DNA from: Enterobacter vonholyi
GTDB taxonomy: Bacteria > Pseudomonadota > Gammaproteobacteria > Enterobacterales > Enterobacteriaceae
Length of the DNA: 64,000 nt
Assembly: GCF_008364555.1 (NCBI RefSeq)
Contig: NZ_VTUC01000010.1
Span: forward strand, 1 to 64,000
Direction: 5' to 3'
Position 1 is the stretch's first letter, and every line of letters begins with the position of its first letter. Positions 56,254-64,000 of this stretch are shown in pieces. The translations under genes were made by a program, and so were the position numbers. A model generated the notes under the pieces. The model searched no databases, was not told where the DNA came from, and saw nothing but the letters and a program-made list of their open reading frames with translations.

Positions 56254-56898
56254 TTAACGCGCCCTGATAAAACTGCCGTCTGGCTGGCGGGTAAACAGCA
56301 CCTGTTGTCCGTTTCCTGTATCAATCGTTAATCCTGTCACCACACCGCTGGCATTCTGACGAACCTGCACCATCTGTCCATTCTGCAGGTTACTGAGCGG
56401 CTTACCTGCACCTTCTACCTTCGCCATGGCATATACGTCGGTTGGCGGCAGGTTATGGTCGCGGAACAGCTGTGCCAGGGTTTTGCCCGGCTCCACGCGA
56501 TAGGAACGCCACTGTTGCTCAATGCCGGTAGGCTGTTGCGTCTGAGGCTGAGACGGGGCGGCGGCTTGATCCTGCGGCTGTTCATCCTGAATGGGCTCTG
56601 GCTCAACCGGTGCAACCTGACCCGGATCGTTAGACGGGGTGACAAGCTGCGTTTGCATCGGCTGTGCATCAGGCTGCGGTCGCGTCTGCGACTGAATGTC
56701 CAGTTGGGCATTCCGGGTAACGGGTACGGTATCGACATCATCGCTCCCGGAAGGAAGCAGGAAGCCCACGATCACCATCAGCGCGCCAATGATAATCCCT
56801 CTGCGATGCAGAGGAGGCAGCGGGTCCATGATGCGAAAATTGTCCGGCGCCTGCCAGATTTTCGCCAGGGTAGGTTTCAGTTCAAATCGCCCGGGCAT
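56254..56898 (-). CDS. ytfB: Cell-division-associated protein YtfB (OapA family)
   Basis: A 214-residue protein with one transmembrane helix (about residues 33-50, IIIGALMVIVGFLLP), a proline and glutamine-rich periplasmic linker, and a C-terminal OapA/LysM-like domain with WRSYRVEPGKTLAQLFRDH. E. coli YtfB binds glycans and localises to division sites. Start 56898 has GGAGGAGTGCC before ATG. Convergent with rplI. Confidence 0.94.
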   Translation of the reverse strand: MPGRFELKPTLAKIWQAPDNFRIMDPLPPLHRRGIIIGALMVIVGFLLPSGSDDVDTVPVTRNAQLDIQSQTRPQPDAQPMQTQLVTPSNDPGQVAPVEPEPIQDEQPQDQAAAPSQPQTQQPTGIEQQWRSYRVEPGKTLAQLFRDHNLPPTDVYAMAKVEGAGKPLSNLQNGQMVQVRQNASGVVTGLTIDTGNGQQVLFTRQPDGSFIRAR

Positions 56899-57131
56899 GG
56901 CACTCCTCCTGCTCCGCGTCTTTTTTATCCTGTGTTCCGAAGTATAGTTTGCTAACTGCCTGAACGGCGTAGCAAACCCGACATCCGTGACATCAGTTCG
57001 GGATTAATCCTGGTTATCTCTATTGTTTCTGTTTCGTCGCGGTTTGTCACCTTAACTTCAGACAAAGTTTTACCCATAAGTGCATGGCTGATATGCTGCC
57101 CGCTACTTTAAATGTGATGGAAGGAAAACCC

Positions 57132-57752
57132 ATGACCACCCCGACTTTTGACACTATCGAAGCGCAGGCAAGTTACGGTATCGGCTTGCAGGTAGGACAG
57201 CAGCTGAGCGAATCCGGCCTGGAAGGTCTGTTACCAGAAGCGCTGGTGGCGGGTATCGCTGACGCACTGGAAGGCAAACAGCCTGCCGTTCCGGTTGACG
57301 TTGTGCACCGTGCGCTGCGTGAAATCCACGAACGTGCTGACGCCGTGCGTCGTGCGCGCTTCGAAGAGATGGCCGCCGAAGGTGTGAAATATCTGGAAGA
57401 GAACCGTGAGCGTGAAGGCGTGAACAGCACCGAGTCTGGTCTGCAGTTCCGCGTGATCAATCAGGGTGACGGCGCAATCCCGGCGCGTACCGACCACGTT
57501 CGCGTACACTACACCGGTAAGCTGATCGACGGTACCGTGTTCGACAGCTCCGTGGCGCGCGGCGAACCGGCTGAGTTCCCGGTGAACGGCGTTATCGCAG
57601 GCTGGATTGAAGCGCTGACCCTGATGCCAGTCGGTTCCAAATGGGAACTGACTATTCCGCATAACCTGGCCTACGGCGAGCGCGGCGCTGGCGCGTCCAT
57701 CCCTCCATTCAGCACCCTGGTCTTTGAAGTCGAGCTGCTGGAAATTCTGTAA
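57132..57752 (+). CDS. fklB: FKBP-type peptidyl-prolyl isomerase FklB (FKBP22)
   Basis: A 206-residue isomerase, the E. coli length. An N-terminal helical dimerisation domain of about 90 residues is followed by the FKBP domain with [18 protein letters not shown] and [24 protein letters not shown]. The start at 57132 has AAGGAAAACCC before ATG. Divergent from ytfB across a 233-base gap without other recognised features. Confidence 0.96.
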   Translation: MTTPTFDTIEAQASYGIGLQVGQQLSESGLEGLLPEALVAGIADALEGKQPAVPVDVVHRALREIHERADAVRRARFEEMAAEGVKYLEENREREGVNSTESGLQFRVINQGDGAIPARTDHVRVHYTGKLIDGTVFDSSVARGEPAEFPVNGVIAGWIEALTLMPVGSKWELTIPHNLAYGERGAGASIPPFSTLVFEVELLEIL

Positions 57753-58063
57753 TCGACTTTTCTTATTTCCTCTCTCCGGTTGGGGAGAGGAAAATAGTGT
57801 TAAAACCTATAGTTATGGTGCAATCAACATTTTATCTTGCAAACGAAACTGTTGCGTGTATTTTTGTGAGCTGTTTCGCGCTGCATGAGTGATATGACAC
57901 TCACTTTCAACATATTATTAACATAATATCTAAATCATAGTATTCATCCCGCCGATTCTTACCTAATATCGATTAGCCCTTACAAGGGAACGTCATCTTT
58001 TGACGTATTTAAAGGCCAGAAGAGCCTTAACAACACAGACAGGCATAAACAGGAAAATATCAC
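57753..58063 (+). promoter_or_regulatory. fklB / cycA intergenic region
   Basis: A 311-base gap. A palindrome CCTCTCTCC-GGTTG-GGGAGAGG (57769-57790, related to the dispersed repeat) may end fklB transcripts. The remainder is an AT-rich cycA promoter region and leader. AACAACACAG (58029-58038) fits the CA-rich target of the GcvB small RNA, which is known to repress cycA. No promoter was assigned with confidence. Confidence 0.55.
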
Positions 58064-59473
58064 ATGGTAGATCAGGTTAAAGTCGTCGCCGACGAAGGGG
58101 CGTCGTCTGAACAGTCGCTACGACGCAATCTCACAAACCGTCATATTCAGCTCATTGCCATCGGGGGTGCCATCGGTACCGGGCTGTTTATGGGGTCAGG
58201 CAAAACTATTAGTCTCGCCGGGCCGTCAATCATATTCGTTTATATGATTATCGGTTTTATGCTGTTCTTCGTGATGCGTGCAATGGGTGAACTGCTGCTC
58301 TCGAACCTCGAATACAAATCCTTTAGCGACTTCGCTTCTGACCTGCTCGGGCCGTGGGCGGGCTATTTCACCGGCTGGACCTACTGGTTCTGCTGGGTTG
58401 TCACCGGTATGGCGGACGTCGTGGCGATTACCGCCTACGCGCAGTTCTGGTTCCCGGGTCTGTCGGACTGGGTCGCCTCGCTGGCGGTTATTGTTCTGCT
58501 GCTGAGCCTGAACCTCGCCACCGTTAAAATGTTCGGTGAGATGGAGTTCTGGTTCGCGATGATCAAAATCGTGGCCATTGTCGGGCTCATCGTGGTGGGC
58601 CTGGTGATGGTGCTCACCCACTTCCAGTCACCAACGGGCGTTCAGGCGTCGTTTACCCATCTGTGGAATGACGGCGGCTGGTTCCCGAAAGGCATCAGCG
58701 GCTTCTTTGCCGGCTTCCAGATCGCGGTGTTCGCGTTTGTGGGAATTGAGCTGGTCGGAACGACCGCTGCGGAAACCAAAGATCCGGAGAAGTCCCTGCC
58801 GCGCGCCATCAACTCCATTCCGGTGCGTATCATCATGTTCTACGTCTTCGCGCTGATCATCATTATGTCCGTGACGCCATGGAGCTCGGTGGTGCCAAGC
58901 AAGAGCCCGTTCGTTGAGCTGTTCGTGCTGGTAGGCCTGCCTGCTGCCGCGAGCCTGATTAACTTCGTGGTGCTGACCTCTGCGGCATCTTCCGCGAACA
59001 GCGGCGTGTTCTCCACCAGCCGTATGCTGTTTGGCCTGGCGCAGGAAGGCGTGGCGCCGAGCGCGTTCGCCAAGCTCTCTAAGCGTGCCGTACCGGCAAA
59101 AGGGCTGACCTTCTCCTGCATGTGCCTGCTGGGCGGCGTGGTGATGCTCTACGTGAACCCAAGCGTGATTGGCGCGTTCACCATGATTACCACGGTCTCA
59201 GCGATCCTGTTTATGTTCGTCTGGACCATCATCCTCTGTTCATATCTGGTGTACCGCAAGCAGCGCCCACATCTGCATGAGAAATCGATCTACAAGATGC
59301 CGCTGGGCAAGCTGATGTGCTGGGTGTGCATGGCGTTCTTCGTCTTCGTGCTGGTTCTGCTGACGCTGGAAGATGATACTCGTCAGGCACTCATCGTCAC
59401 GCCGCTGTGGTTTATCGCGCTGGGGCTGGGCTGGGTGTTTATCGGTAAGAAACGTATGGCAGGCGTACGGTAA
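58064..59473 (+). CDS. cycA: D-serine/D-alanine/glycine:H+ symporter CycA
   Basis: A 469-residue inner-membrane amino-acid permease of the APC superfamily with twelve helices. The first-helix run IQLIAIGGAIGTGLFMGSG and the GIELVGTTAAETKDPEKSLPRAI block are typical of the family. It brings in glycine, D-alanine, D-serine and the antibiotic D-cycloserine. AGGAAAATATCAC precedes ATG. A likely GcvB pairing site lies in the leader and a terminator follows. Confidence 0.97.
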   Translation: MVDQVKVVADEGASSEQSLRRNLTNRHIQLIAIGGAIGTGLFMGSGKTISLAGPSIIFVYMIIGFMLFFVMRAMGELLLSNLEYKSFSDFASDLLGPWAGYFTGWTYWFCWVVTGMADVVAITAYAQFWFPGLSDWVASLAVIVLLLSLNLATVKMFGEMEFWFAMIKIVAIVGLIVVGLVMVLTHFQSPTGVQASFTHLWNDGGWFPKGISGFFAGFQIAVFAFVGIELVGTTAAETKDPEKSLPRAINSIPVRIIMFYVFALIIIMSVTPWSSVVPSKSPFVELFVLVGLPAAASLINFVVLTSAASSANSGVFSTSRMLFGLAQEGVAPSAFAKLSKRAVPAKGLTFSCMCLLGGVVMLYVNPSVIGAFTMITTVSAILFMFVWTIILCSYLVYRKQRPHLHEKSIYKMPLGKLMCWVCMAFFVFVLVLLTLEDDTRQALIVTPLWFIALGLGWVFIGKKRMAGVR

Positions 59474-59479
59474 AAGCAA

Positions 59480-59505
59480 AACGGCAACTTCGGTTGCCGT
59501 TTTTA
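59480..59505 (+). terminator. Intrinsic terminator of cycA
   Basis: AACGGCAAC-TTCG-GTTGCCGTT, a stable TTCG tetraloop hairpin, followed by TTTTAGTTTTT. Confidence 0.93.
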
Positions 59506-59514
59506 GTTTTTGCA

Positions 59515-59549
59515 CCCTCTTCCGTGGCAGAGGGGCGGGGTGGGGGCAT
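59515..59549. repeat. Dispersed palindromic repeat (degenerate copy 6)
   Basis: CCCTCTTCC-GTG-GCAGAGGGG with a GCGGGGTGGGGGCATC tail, similar to the copy at 47106. It lies between cycA and the convergent ytfE. Confidence 0.55.
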
Positions 59550-59568
59550 CAGGCCGCAGCGGCCTTTT

Positions 59569-60231
59569 TTATTCCCCCGCTAATGCCCGCGGGAACAGAA
59601 CGTTGTTCTCGAGACTGATGTGTTCCATCAGGTCGTCAATCATCTCGTTAATGCCGTTGTACATCGCTTTCCACGTTGTGCACGCTTCTGGCGGCGGCGT
59701 AACGTTGTGGGTGGTGTGTTTGATCACTTCCAGCAGTTCGCCCGCGTCATCATGCTCGCTTTCCATCACGCTGATGGGCCCCATCGCCTGGCTTCCCATA
59801 CCCTGTTTAATCATCGGGAAGAGGATCTGCTCTTCCTTCATCATGTGGCTTGAAAGCTCTTCGTGCAGCAGGGTCAGGTACTTTGCCAGACCGCGCGGTA
59901 CGGAAGGTTTGTCGGCATGGACGCGCTCGACTTTGGTCGCCTGAAGAATCAGTTCCGGCAGTTGCTCACGGTGACGGTCATGATAACGCACGATGATATG
60001 GTCGATGATTTCCGCGAGCGGAGCGGTTCGCCAGTCTTTATCGACGGGCTGCTCGGCCAGCTGCGCCAGCTCTGCTTCAATAACCTCAACGTCCAGCTCT
60101 TTGCGTGAGGCCGCACGCTCCAGTGTTTGCTTACCGCCGCAGCAGTAGTCCATATCGTATTTACGGAACAGCGCAGAAGCGCGAGGAATGGAGAGCGCCA
60201 GCTCGCCAAGGGGTTGGTCGCGAAAGGCCAT
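59569..60231 (-). CDS. ytfE: Iron-sulfur cluster repair protein YtfE (RIC)
   Basis: A 220-residue di-iron protein that repairs Fe-S clusters damaged by nitric oxide or peroxide. Cys30-Cys31 (YDMDYCCGG) are in the N-terminal ScdA domain; hemerythrin-like metal ligands His84, His129, Glu133, His160, His204 and Glu208 are all in place. Same length as E. coli. GAGGTAACTGCT precedes ATG. A near-consensus NsrR operator lies just upstream, and nsrR itself is in this window. Confidence 0.97.
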   Translation of the reverse strand: MAFRDQPLGELALSIPRASALFRKYDMDYCCGGKQTLERAASRKELDVEVIEAELAQLAEQPVDKDWRTAPLAEIIDHIIVRYHDRHREQLPELILQATKVERVHADKPSVPRGLAKYLTLLHEELSSHMMKEEQILFPMIKQGMGSQAMGPISVMESEHDDAGELLEVIKHTTHNVTPPPEACTTWKAMYNGINEMIDDLMEHISLENNVLFPRALAGE

Positions 60232-60257
60232 AGCAGTTACCTCGTCATCAATAATAT

Positions 60258-60282
60258 AAAGTGCATATTAAATACATCTTTA
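60258..60282 (-). promoter_or_regulatory. NsrR operator of ytfE
   Basis: On the minus strand AAGATGTATTTAATATGCAC, with flanking TTT, closely matches the NsrR consensus of two inverted AAGATGC-type half-sites. It lies about 30 bases before the ytfE start, where bound NsrR would block transcription. Confidence 0.85.
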
Positions 60283-60409
60283 GGCCAGCGCTATAACCCT
60301 TTAGAGGGAAGGGGGAAAGTGAGATGTGGATCACAAAAAAATCCCACTTTTAACTCTCTGAATGGGCTCAGGAAAGTGGTTTCGAAACTTTTTAAAGGTG
60401 GAGGAACAG

Positions 60410-60436
60410 TAAACAACCCGCCGCGCCTGCCGATAT
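60410..60436 (+). promoter_or_regulatory. Sigma-28 (FliA) promoter of the chemoreceptor gene
   Basis: TAAACAAC (60410-60417), exactly 11 bases, then GCCGATAT (60429-60436). The flagellar consensus is TAAAGTTT-N11-GCCGATAA. The receptor ATG is about 40 bases downstream. Confidence 0.82.
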
Positions 60437-60475
60437 ATCCACGTCAGACAAACCTGCATAAAACAAAGGCAACGC

Positions 60476-62125
60476 ATGTTTAAACGTATAAAAGTCATTA
60501 CCCTTCTGATTTCGGTGCTGCTTGTGCTCGGCATCATGCAAGTGATTTCCGCCGGTATCTTTATCAACGCCCTGAATAACGATAAAGACAACTTCACCGT
60601 GTCGCAGCTCTCCAGCAAGAACGTGGCGGAGTTTACCGATGCGTGGATCAGTCTGAACCAGGCTCGCGTCACCCTGAACCGCGGGATGCTGCGCCTGCAA
60701 AGCAGCATGGCCTCTCAAATTAACGGCGGTCAGCTGAATGAGCTGGTTACCACGGCGAAAAATCTGCTGACTGAAGCGCAGGTTCATTACGATAAATACT
60801 ATGCCCTGCCGAACACGCCAGGCCTGGATGAGAACCTGACCAACCAACTCGAAGAGCAGTACCGCATCTACTCTGCAACGCTGACGCAAATGAACGTTCT
60901 GCTGAGCCAAGGCAATCTGGAAGATATGTTCAAGCAGAATGCCGAACAGAAACAAAACGCGATGCAGACGGTTTATCGTGAATGGCGCGAAGCGCAGGCA
61001 ATGCTTACCGATAAAGGCATCCAGGACAATGAAAGCGACTACAAGCGCATCCTGTGGATCCTTTCTGCGGTTATGCTGCTGGTGATTGTGGTGATTATCT
61101 CCAGCTGGATCGCCATGCGCCGCGTGCTGCTGCTGCCTCTTGAAGAGGTGATTAACCATATTCGCGCCATTGCGGCAGGCGATCTCACCCAGCCGATTCA
61201 GGCAGACGGTAATAATGAAATGGCCATCCTGGCGCGCAACGTGCAGGAGATGCAAACTTCGCTGGCAAACACCGTGGGCGTGGTGCGTGAAGGCGCAGAT
61301 ACCATTTACACCGGTGCAGGCGAAATCTCTGCTGGCAGTAACGACCTCTCTTCCCGTACCGAGCAGCAGGCCGCGTCTCTGGAAGAGACGGCAGCCAGCA
61401 TGGAACAGCTGACGGCGACCGTGAAGCAGAACGCCGATAACGCGCGTCAGGCTTCCCGTCTGGCACTGGATGCCTCCTCAACGGCGAAGAAGGGCGGTAA
61501 CGTGGTTGAAGGCGTCGTGCGGACGATGGACGAAATCGCCACCAGCTCCAGCAAAATTGCGCAAATTACTAACGTGATCGACGGCATTGCCTTCCAGACG
61601 AATATCCTGGCGTTAAACGCGGCGGTGGAAGCCGCGCGTGCGGGCGAGCAGGGCCGTGGTTTTGCGGTTGTTGCAGGCGAAGTGCGTACTCTTGCCCAGC
61701 GTAGCGCCCAGGCGGCGAAAGAGATTAAAGCGCTGATCGACGACTCCGGTGAACGCGTGAACGCGGGCTCTCTGCTGGTTAACGAAGCTGGGGAAACGAT
61801 GGCAGAAATCGTTAATGCGGTTACCCGCGTCACCGACATTATGGGCGAAATTGCTTCGGCCTCTGACGAGCAGAGCCGTGGTATCGATCAGGTGGGCCAG
61901 GCGGTAGCCGAGATGGACCGCGTGACCCAGCAGAACGCCTCGCTGGTGGAGGAGTCTGCGGCCGCGGCGGCGGCGCTGGAAGATCAGGCTGCACGCCTGA
62001 ACGAAGCGGTGGCGGTGTTCAAAATTACCCGCAACCAGGCGGTAAAAGCGGCGCCGGTAAAAACCTATGTGCCAAAAGCGCAGCCTGTCGCGGCGGCGTC
62101 TGAAGGGAACTGGGAAACGTTTTAA
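60476..62125 (+). CDS. Methyl-accepting chemotaxis protein (Tsr/Tar-like)
   Basis: A 549-residue receptor. Helix 1 spans about residues 8-30, a four-helix-bundle ligand domain of the Tar type extends to about 185, and helix 2 ([18 protein letters not shown]) is at about 191-211. HAMP and the signalling domain follow, with tip region [42 protein letters not shown]. It ends in the pentapeptide NWETF, which tethers CheR and CheB as in Tsr and Tar. A sigma-28 promoter lies upstream. Related to Tsr but not orthologous by position; E. coli has no receptor next to ytfE. Ligand unknown. Confidence 0.92.
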   Translation: MFKRIKVITLLISVLLVLGIMQVISAGIFINALNNDKDNFTVSQLSSKNVAEFTDAWISLNQARVTLNRGMLRLQSSMASQINGGQLNELVTTAKNLLTEAQVHYDKYYALPNTPGLDENLTNQLEEQYRIYSATLTQMNVLLSQGNLEDMFKQNAEQKQNAMQTVYREWREAQAMLTDKGIQDNESDYKRILWILSAVMLLVIVVIISSWIAMRRVLLLPLEEVINHIRAIAAGDLTQPIQADGNNEMAILARNVQEMQTSLANTVGVVREGADTIYTGAGEISAGSNDLSSRTEQQAASLEETAASMEQLTATVKQNADNARQASRLALDASSTAKKGGNVVEGVVRTMDEIATSSSKIAQITNVIDGIAFQTNILALNAAVEAARAGEQGRGFAVVAGEVRTLAQRSAQAAKEIKALIDDSGERVNAGSLLVNEAGETMAEIVNAVTRVTDIMGEIASASDEQSRGIDQVGQAVAEMDRVTQQNASLVEESAAAAAALEDQAARLNEAVAVFKITRNQAVKAAPVKTYVPKAQPVAAASEGNWETF

Positions 62126-62130
62126 GGGCT

Positions 62131-62199
62131 TGCCCGGTGGCGGCTACGCCTTACGGGGCCTACGGTTTTGTAGGCCCTGCAAGCGCAGCGCCGCCGGGC
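62131..62199. repeat. BIME-type double REP element
   Basis: GCCCGGTGGCGGCTACGCC and GCGCCGCCGGGC flank an inner GGGGCCTACGG / TAGGCCCTGC pair, the layout of two inverted REP units. It lies between the convergent chemoreceptor and ytfF genes. Confidence 0.8.
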
Positions 62200-62204
62200 A
62201 ATAC

Positions 62205-63170
62205 TCACATCTCCGATGCCGGAACAACCCTCGGTTTTTCCGGCTTCGCTCTCACCGCCATCACTACCCCCACCACCAACAGCACGATCCCACAGGTCGT
62301 GAACAGCGGCGGTACGCTCTGGCGCATCAGAAAGGTATAAAGCAGTCCGGCCAGGGTTTCGAAGACAATCAGCGGCCCTAATATCACCGTCGGCAGCTTC
62401 TGGCTGGCAATATTCCAGCACAGCGCGCCCACCCATGAACACAGCACGGCGATCGCAACCATCAGCCCAATAAATACCCACGGTCTTGGCCCGAAGGGCT
62501 GGGCGAAGTCCGGCTGCTGATGGCCCAGCCAGAGGCATGCGCCGAGATATCCCACGACGGATACGGGCAACGTGACCAGCGCCTGCGCCGTCGCCCACAT
62601 CATCGGATGTTTGTCCGGATTCTCCCGCAGCCAGCGCGCGTTGCGCAGGGCATACCATGCCCAGCACGCCACGGAAATGAACGCCAGCACAATGCCAGAA
62701 CCGTAACGCCACAGGTCAACATCCGCCTGCCCATGACGCAGCTCGGCAATATTGACGCATACCAACCCCAGGGCGGTGCATATCAGCGCCGGCGCCATTT
62801 TAGTCCACGCCAGTTTGCCATCGCGCTGGCTGTAGAGCAGGTTAGCAAAGACGGGGATGACGACCGGCAGCGTGCCGATAATCATGGTTGATACCGGCGC
62901 ACCGGTACGCTGAATGGCACTCGCGAGGCAAACGTAATAGATAAGATTACCCATCATGGTCAGCGCCAGCGCGGTCCCCCAGTCCTGACGGCTGAGCTGA
63001 CGCAAGCGCGCGCGTCCCAGCCACGCCAGAGGCAGGGCAATCAGCCCCAGAGCCAGATAACGTCCGGTCGACTGCAATATTGCCGGATACTCGGGCACGA
63101 TCAGCGGGCCGACGAAAATCAGCCCCCACATCATCCCGGCCAGCAGGGCATACAACACTCCACTAATCAT
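62205..63170 (-). CDS. ytfF: EamA-family transporter YtfF
   Basis: A 321-residue inner-membrane protein with ten predicted helices in two EamA (DMT) repeats, the E. coli YtfF length. The two repeats open with MISGVLYALLAGMMWGLIFV and, near residue 155, YGSGIVLAFISVACWAWYAL. Family members usually export metabolites; the substrate is not known. The ATG at 63170 follows GATGGAAAA; an ATG four codons upstream is an alternative. An AraC-type gene lies 75 bases upstream on the same strand. Confidence 0.92.
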   Translation of the reverse strand: MISGVLYALLAGMMWGLIFVGPLIVPEYPAILQSTGRYLALGLIALPLAWLGRARLRQLSRQDWGTALALTMMGNLIYYVCLASAIQRTGAPVSTMIIGTLPVVIPVFANLLYSQRDGKLAWTKMAPALICTALGLVCVNIAELRHGQADVDLWRYGSGIVLAFISVACWAWYALRNARWLRENPDKHPMMWATAQALVTLPVSVVGYLGACLWLGHQQPDFAQPFGPRPWVFIGLMVAIAVLCSWVGALCWNIASQKLPTVILGPLIVFETLAGLLYTFLMRQSVPPLFTTCGIVLLVVGVVMAVRAKPEKPRVVPASEM

Positions 63171-63216
63171 TTTTCCATCCACAGATATTTACGCTGTATG
63201 CAGTGTAGGAGGGGAA

Positions 63217-63230
63217 AATACGCGCGTATT
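63217..63230. promoter_or_regulatory. Perfect 14-base palindrome before ytfF
   Basis: AATACGCGCGTATT is a perfect inverted repeat in the 75-base gap between the araC-like gene and ytfF, about 50 bases before the ytfF start. It could be an operator; nothing else supports it. Confidence 0.35.
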
Positions 63231-63245
63231 GTATGAGATTGCGCA

Positions 63246-64000
63246 TTAGCGCCGGATGACCTGCTTCTGGTAGCGCACGGGCGTAATGCCGTAGCGGCGG
63301 GTAAACGCGCGGGTGAGATGCGACTGATCGGTCAGCCCGGTTGCGGCGGCGACCTCTGCGGCGGGCATGCCGTGCGTGAGGAATGCTTTGGCGCGCCAGA
63401 GGCGAATGGCCATCAGCATCTGATGTGGCGTCACGTGAAAATGGGCTTTGAACTGGCGCTGAAAATGATACGGGCTGAGTGAAACGACGCTGGCCAACTC
63501 GTCCAGAGTCAGGGGGTGCATGTAGTTGTCGTGCAGGTACTCGCGTACGCGTTCGAAGCGGTGCGCGCCCTCCTGAATCACCGGCGCGTGATGGGCCAGA
63601 GGCTGGAAGGTCTCAATCAGATCCAGCAGTAATCCTTTTTGCGCAAGCGGATCGTCCGTGTGCCACAGGCCGTAAATCAGCCTGCCGATTTGCTGTGAGC
63701 GCAACGGGTCATGGCGGGTCACGTCGCTAAACCACCAGTGCCTGAGGCCGGTCACCTCTTCAAGCAGATCGGGTTCGATATAGACCATCCGGTAGCGCCA
63801 GCCGCCCTCGGTGGCGGATTCACCGGTGTGGATCTCGTCCGGGTTCATGGTGACGACGGATTTTTCCGCCGCGAGATGCTGGGTACCGCGATAGCGAAAG
63901 CGTTCGGCACCGGTTTCAATCGTGCCGATCCCGAAGGCTTCATGGGTGTGAGGCTCAAAGGCGTAGTCAGAAATGTGCGCGTGATACAGTTCCAGTCCCG
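63246..64000 (-). CDS. AraC-family transcriptional regulator (5' end outside the window)
   Basis: At least 251 residues; the reading frame stays open to the window edge, so the start lies outside. The visible N-terminal part reads FEPHTHEAFGIGTIETG and later MNPDEIHTGE, an AraC-type cupin sensor domain. The last about 100 residues hold two helix-turn-helix units (LDELASVVSLSPYHFQRQFK and AAATGLTDQSHLTRAFTRR). The methionine 63848 is internal to the domain and is not the start. It has the same layout as the regulator at 729. It probably controls adjacent ytfF (inference). Confidence 0.85.
   Translation of the reverse strand, partial: GLELYHAHISDYAFEPHTHEAFGIGTIETGAERFRYRGTQHLAAEKSVVTMNPDEIHTGESATEGGWRYRMVYIEPDLLEEVTGLRHWWFSDVTRHDPLRSQQIGRLIYGLWHTDDPLAQKGLLLDLIETFQPLAHHAPVIQEGAHRFERVREYLHDNYMHPLTLDELASVVSLSPYHFQRQFKAHFHVTPHQMLMAIRLWRAKAFLTHGMPAAEVAAATGLTDQSHLTRAFTRRYGITPVRYQKQVIRR

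Noticed and set aside
60392..61255. 287-residue minus-strand open frame opposite the 5' part of the chemoreceptor
   Set aside because: It is antisense to the receptor and covers its sigma-28 promoter; no homology recognised.

Overview
The window is a piece of an enterobacterial chromosome, most likely Enterobacter (Enterobacter cloacae complex). Nearly every gene has a close Escherichia coli counterpart of the same length and in the same order as the 94-95 min region (pheU to ytfF). The genus-level clue is a class C beta-lactamase of the ACT/MIR type with its divergent regulator ampR, placed between blc and frdD. No insertion sequence, integrase, prophage module or CRISPR array was seen. I worked by reading and from remembered family sequences; no database search was run.

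Layout: (1) 1-560: the end of an rRNA operon (23S tail, 5S, terminator) facing a tRNA-Phe gene. (2) 560-2200: an AraC regulator and LysE-type exporter pair that E. coli lacks at this site. (3) 2198-9854: yjdC, dsbD, cutA, dcuA, aspA, fxsA, yjeH, covering disulfide transfer to the periplasm and anaerobic C4-dicarboxylate metabolism. (4) 9920-14620: groES-groEL behind a heat-shock promoter, yjeI, epmB, efp and the entericidin lipoproteins ecnA/ecnB. (5) 14650-18620: a LuxR-type regulator, a guanidine-II riboswitch with gdx (sugE), blc, ampC and ampR. (6) 18640-28740: frdABCD, epmA, mscM, psd, rsgA. (7) 28840-43170: orn, three tRNA-Gly genes, a cluster of DnaA boxes that matches the datA locus by position and content, queG, and the long collinear run nnr-tsaE-amiB-mutL-miaA-hfq-hflX-hflK-hflC-yjeT-purA. 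(8) 43360-47070: nsrR-rnr-rlmB. (9) 47150-54410: accessory-flavoured stretch with an MHS-family transporter, aidB, a Cache-domain chemoreceptor and small YhcN-family secreted proteins (yjfN, bsmA, yjfY) plus yjfP; the E. coli yjfIJKLMC block and the ula operon are absent. (10) 54640-59480: the rpsF-priB-rpsR-rplI operon with an S6:S18-type leader, ytfB, fklB, cycA. (11) 59560-64000: ytfE, a second chemoreceptor, ytfF and an AraC regulator cut by the window end.

Several genes here work together. EpmB and EpmA make and attach the beta-lysyl group on Lys34 of EF-P, whose gene lies beside epmB. NsrR (43360) has a clear operator in front of ytfE (60258), so the nitric-oxide sensor and a repair target are both in view. 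DcuA, AspA and FrdABCD form the aspartate-to-fumarate-to-succinate anaerobic respiration route. RsgA, Orn, Rnr, RlmB, HflX, MiaA, TsaE, QueG and the ribosomal proteins make this a translation and RNA-metabolism neighbourhood.

The most interesting non-textbook signals are: an almost identical 18-base element in front of both the araC-like gene and the lysE-like gene; the datA-like DnaA-box cluster; a textbook-spaced sigma-28 promoter on the second chemoreceptor; paired AraC/exporter modules at both ends of the window; and a dispersed palindromic repeat at gene ends.
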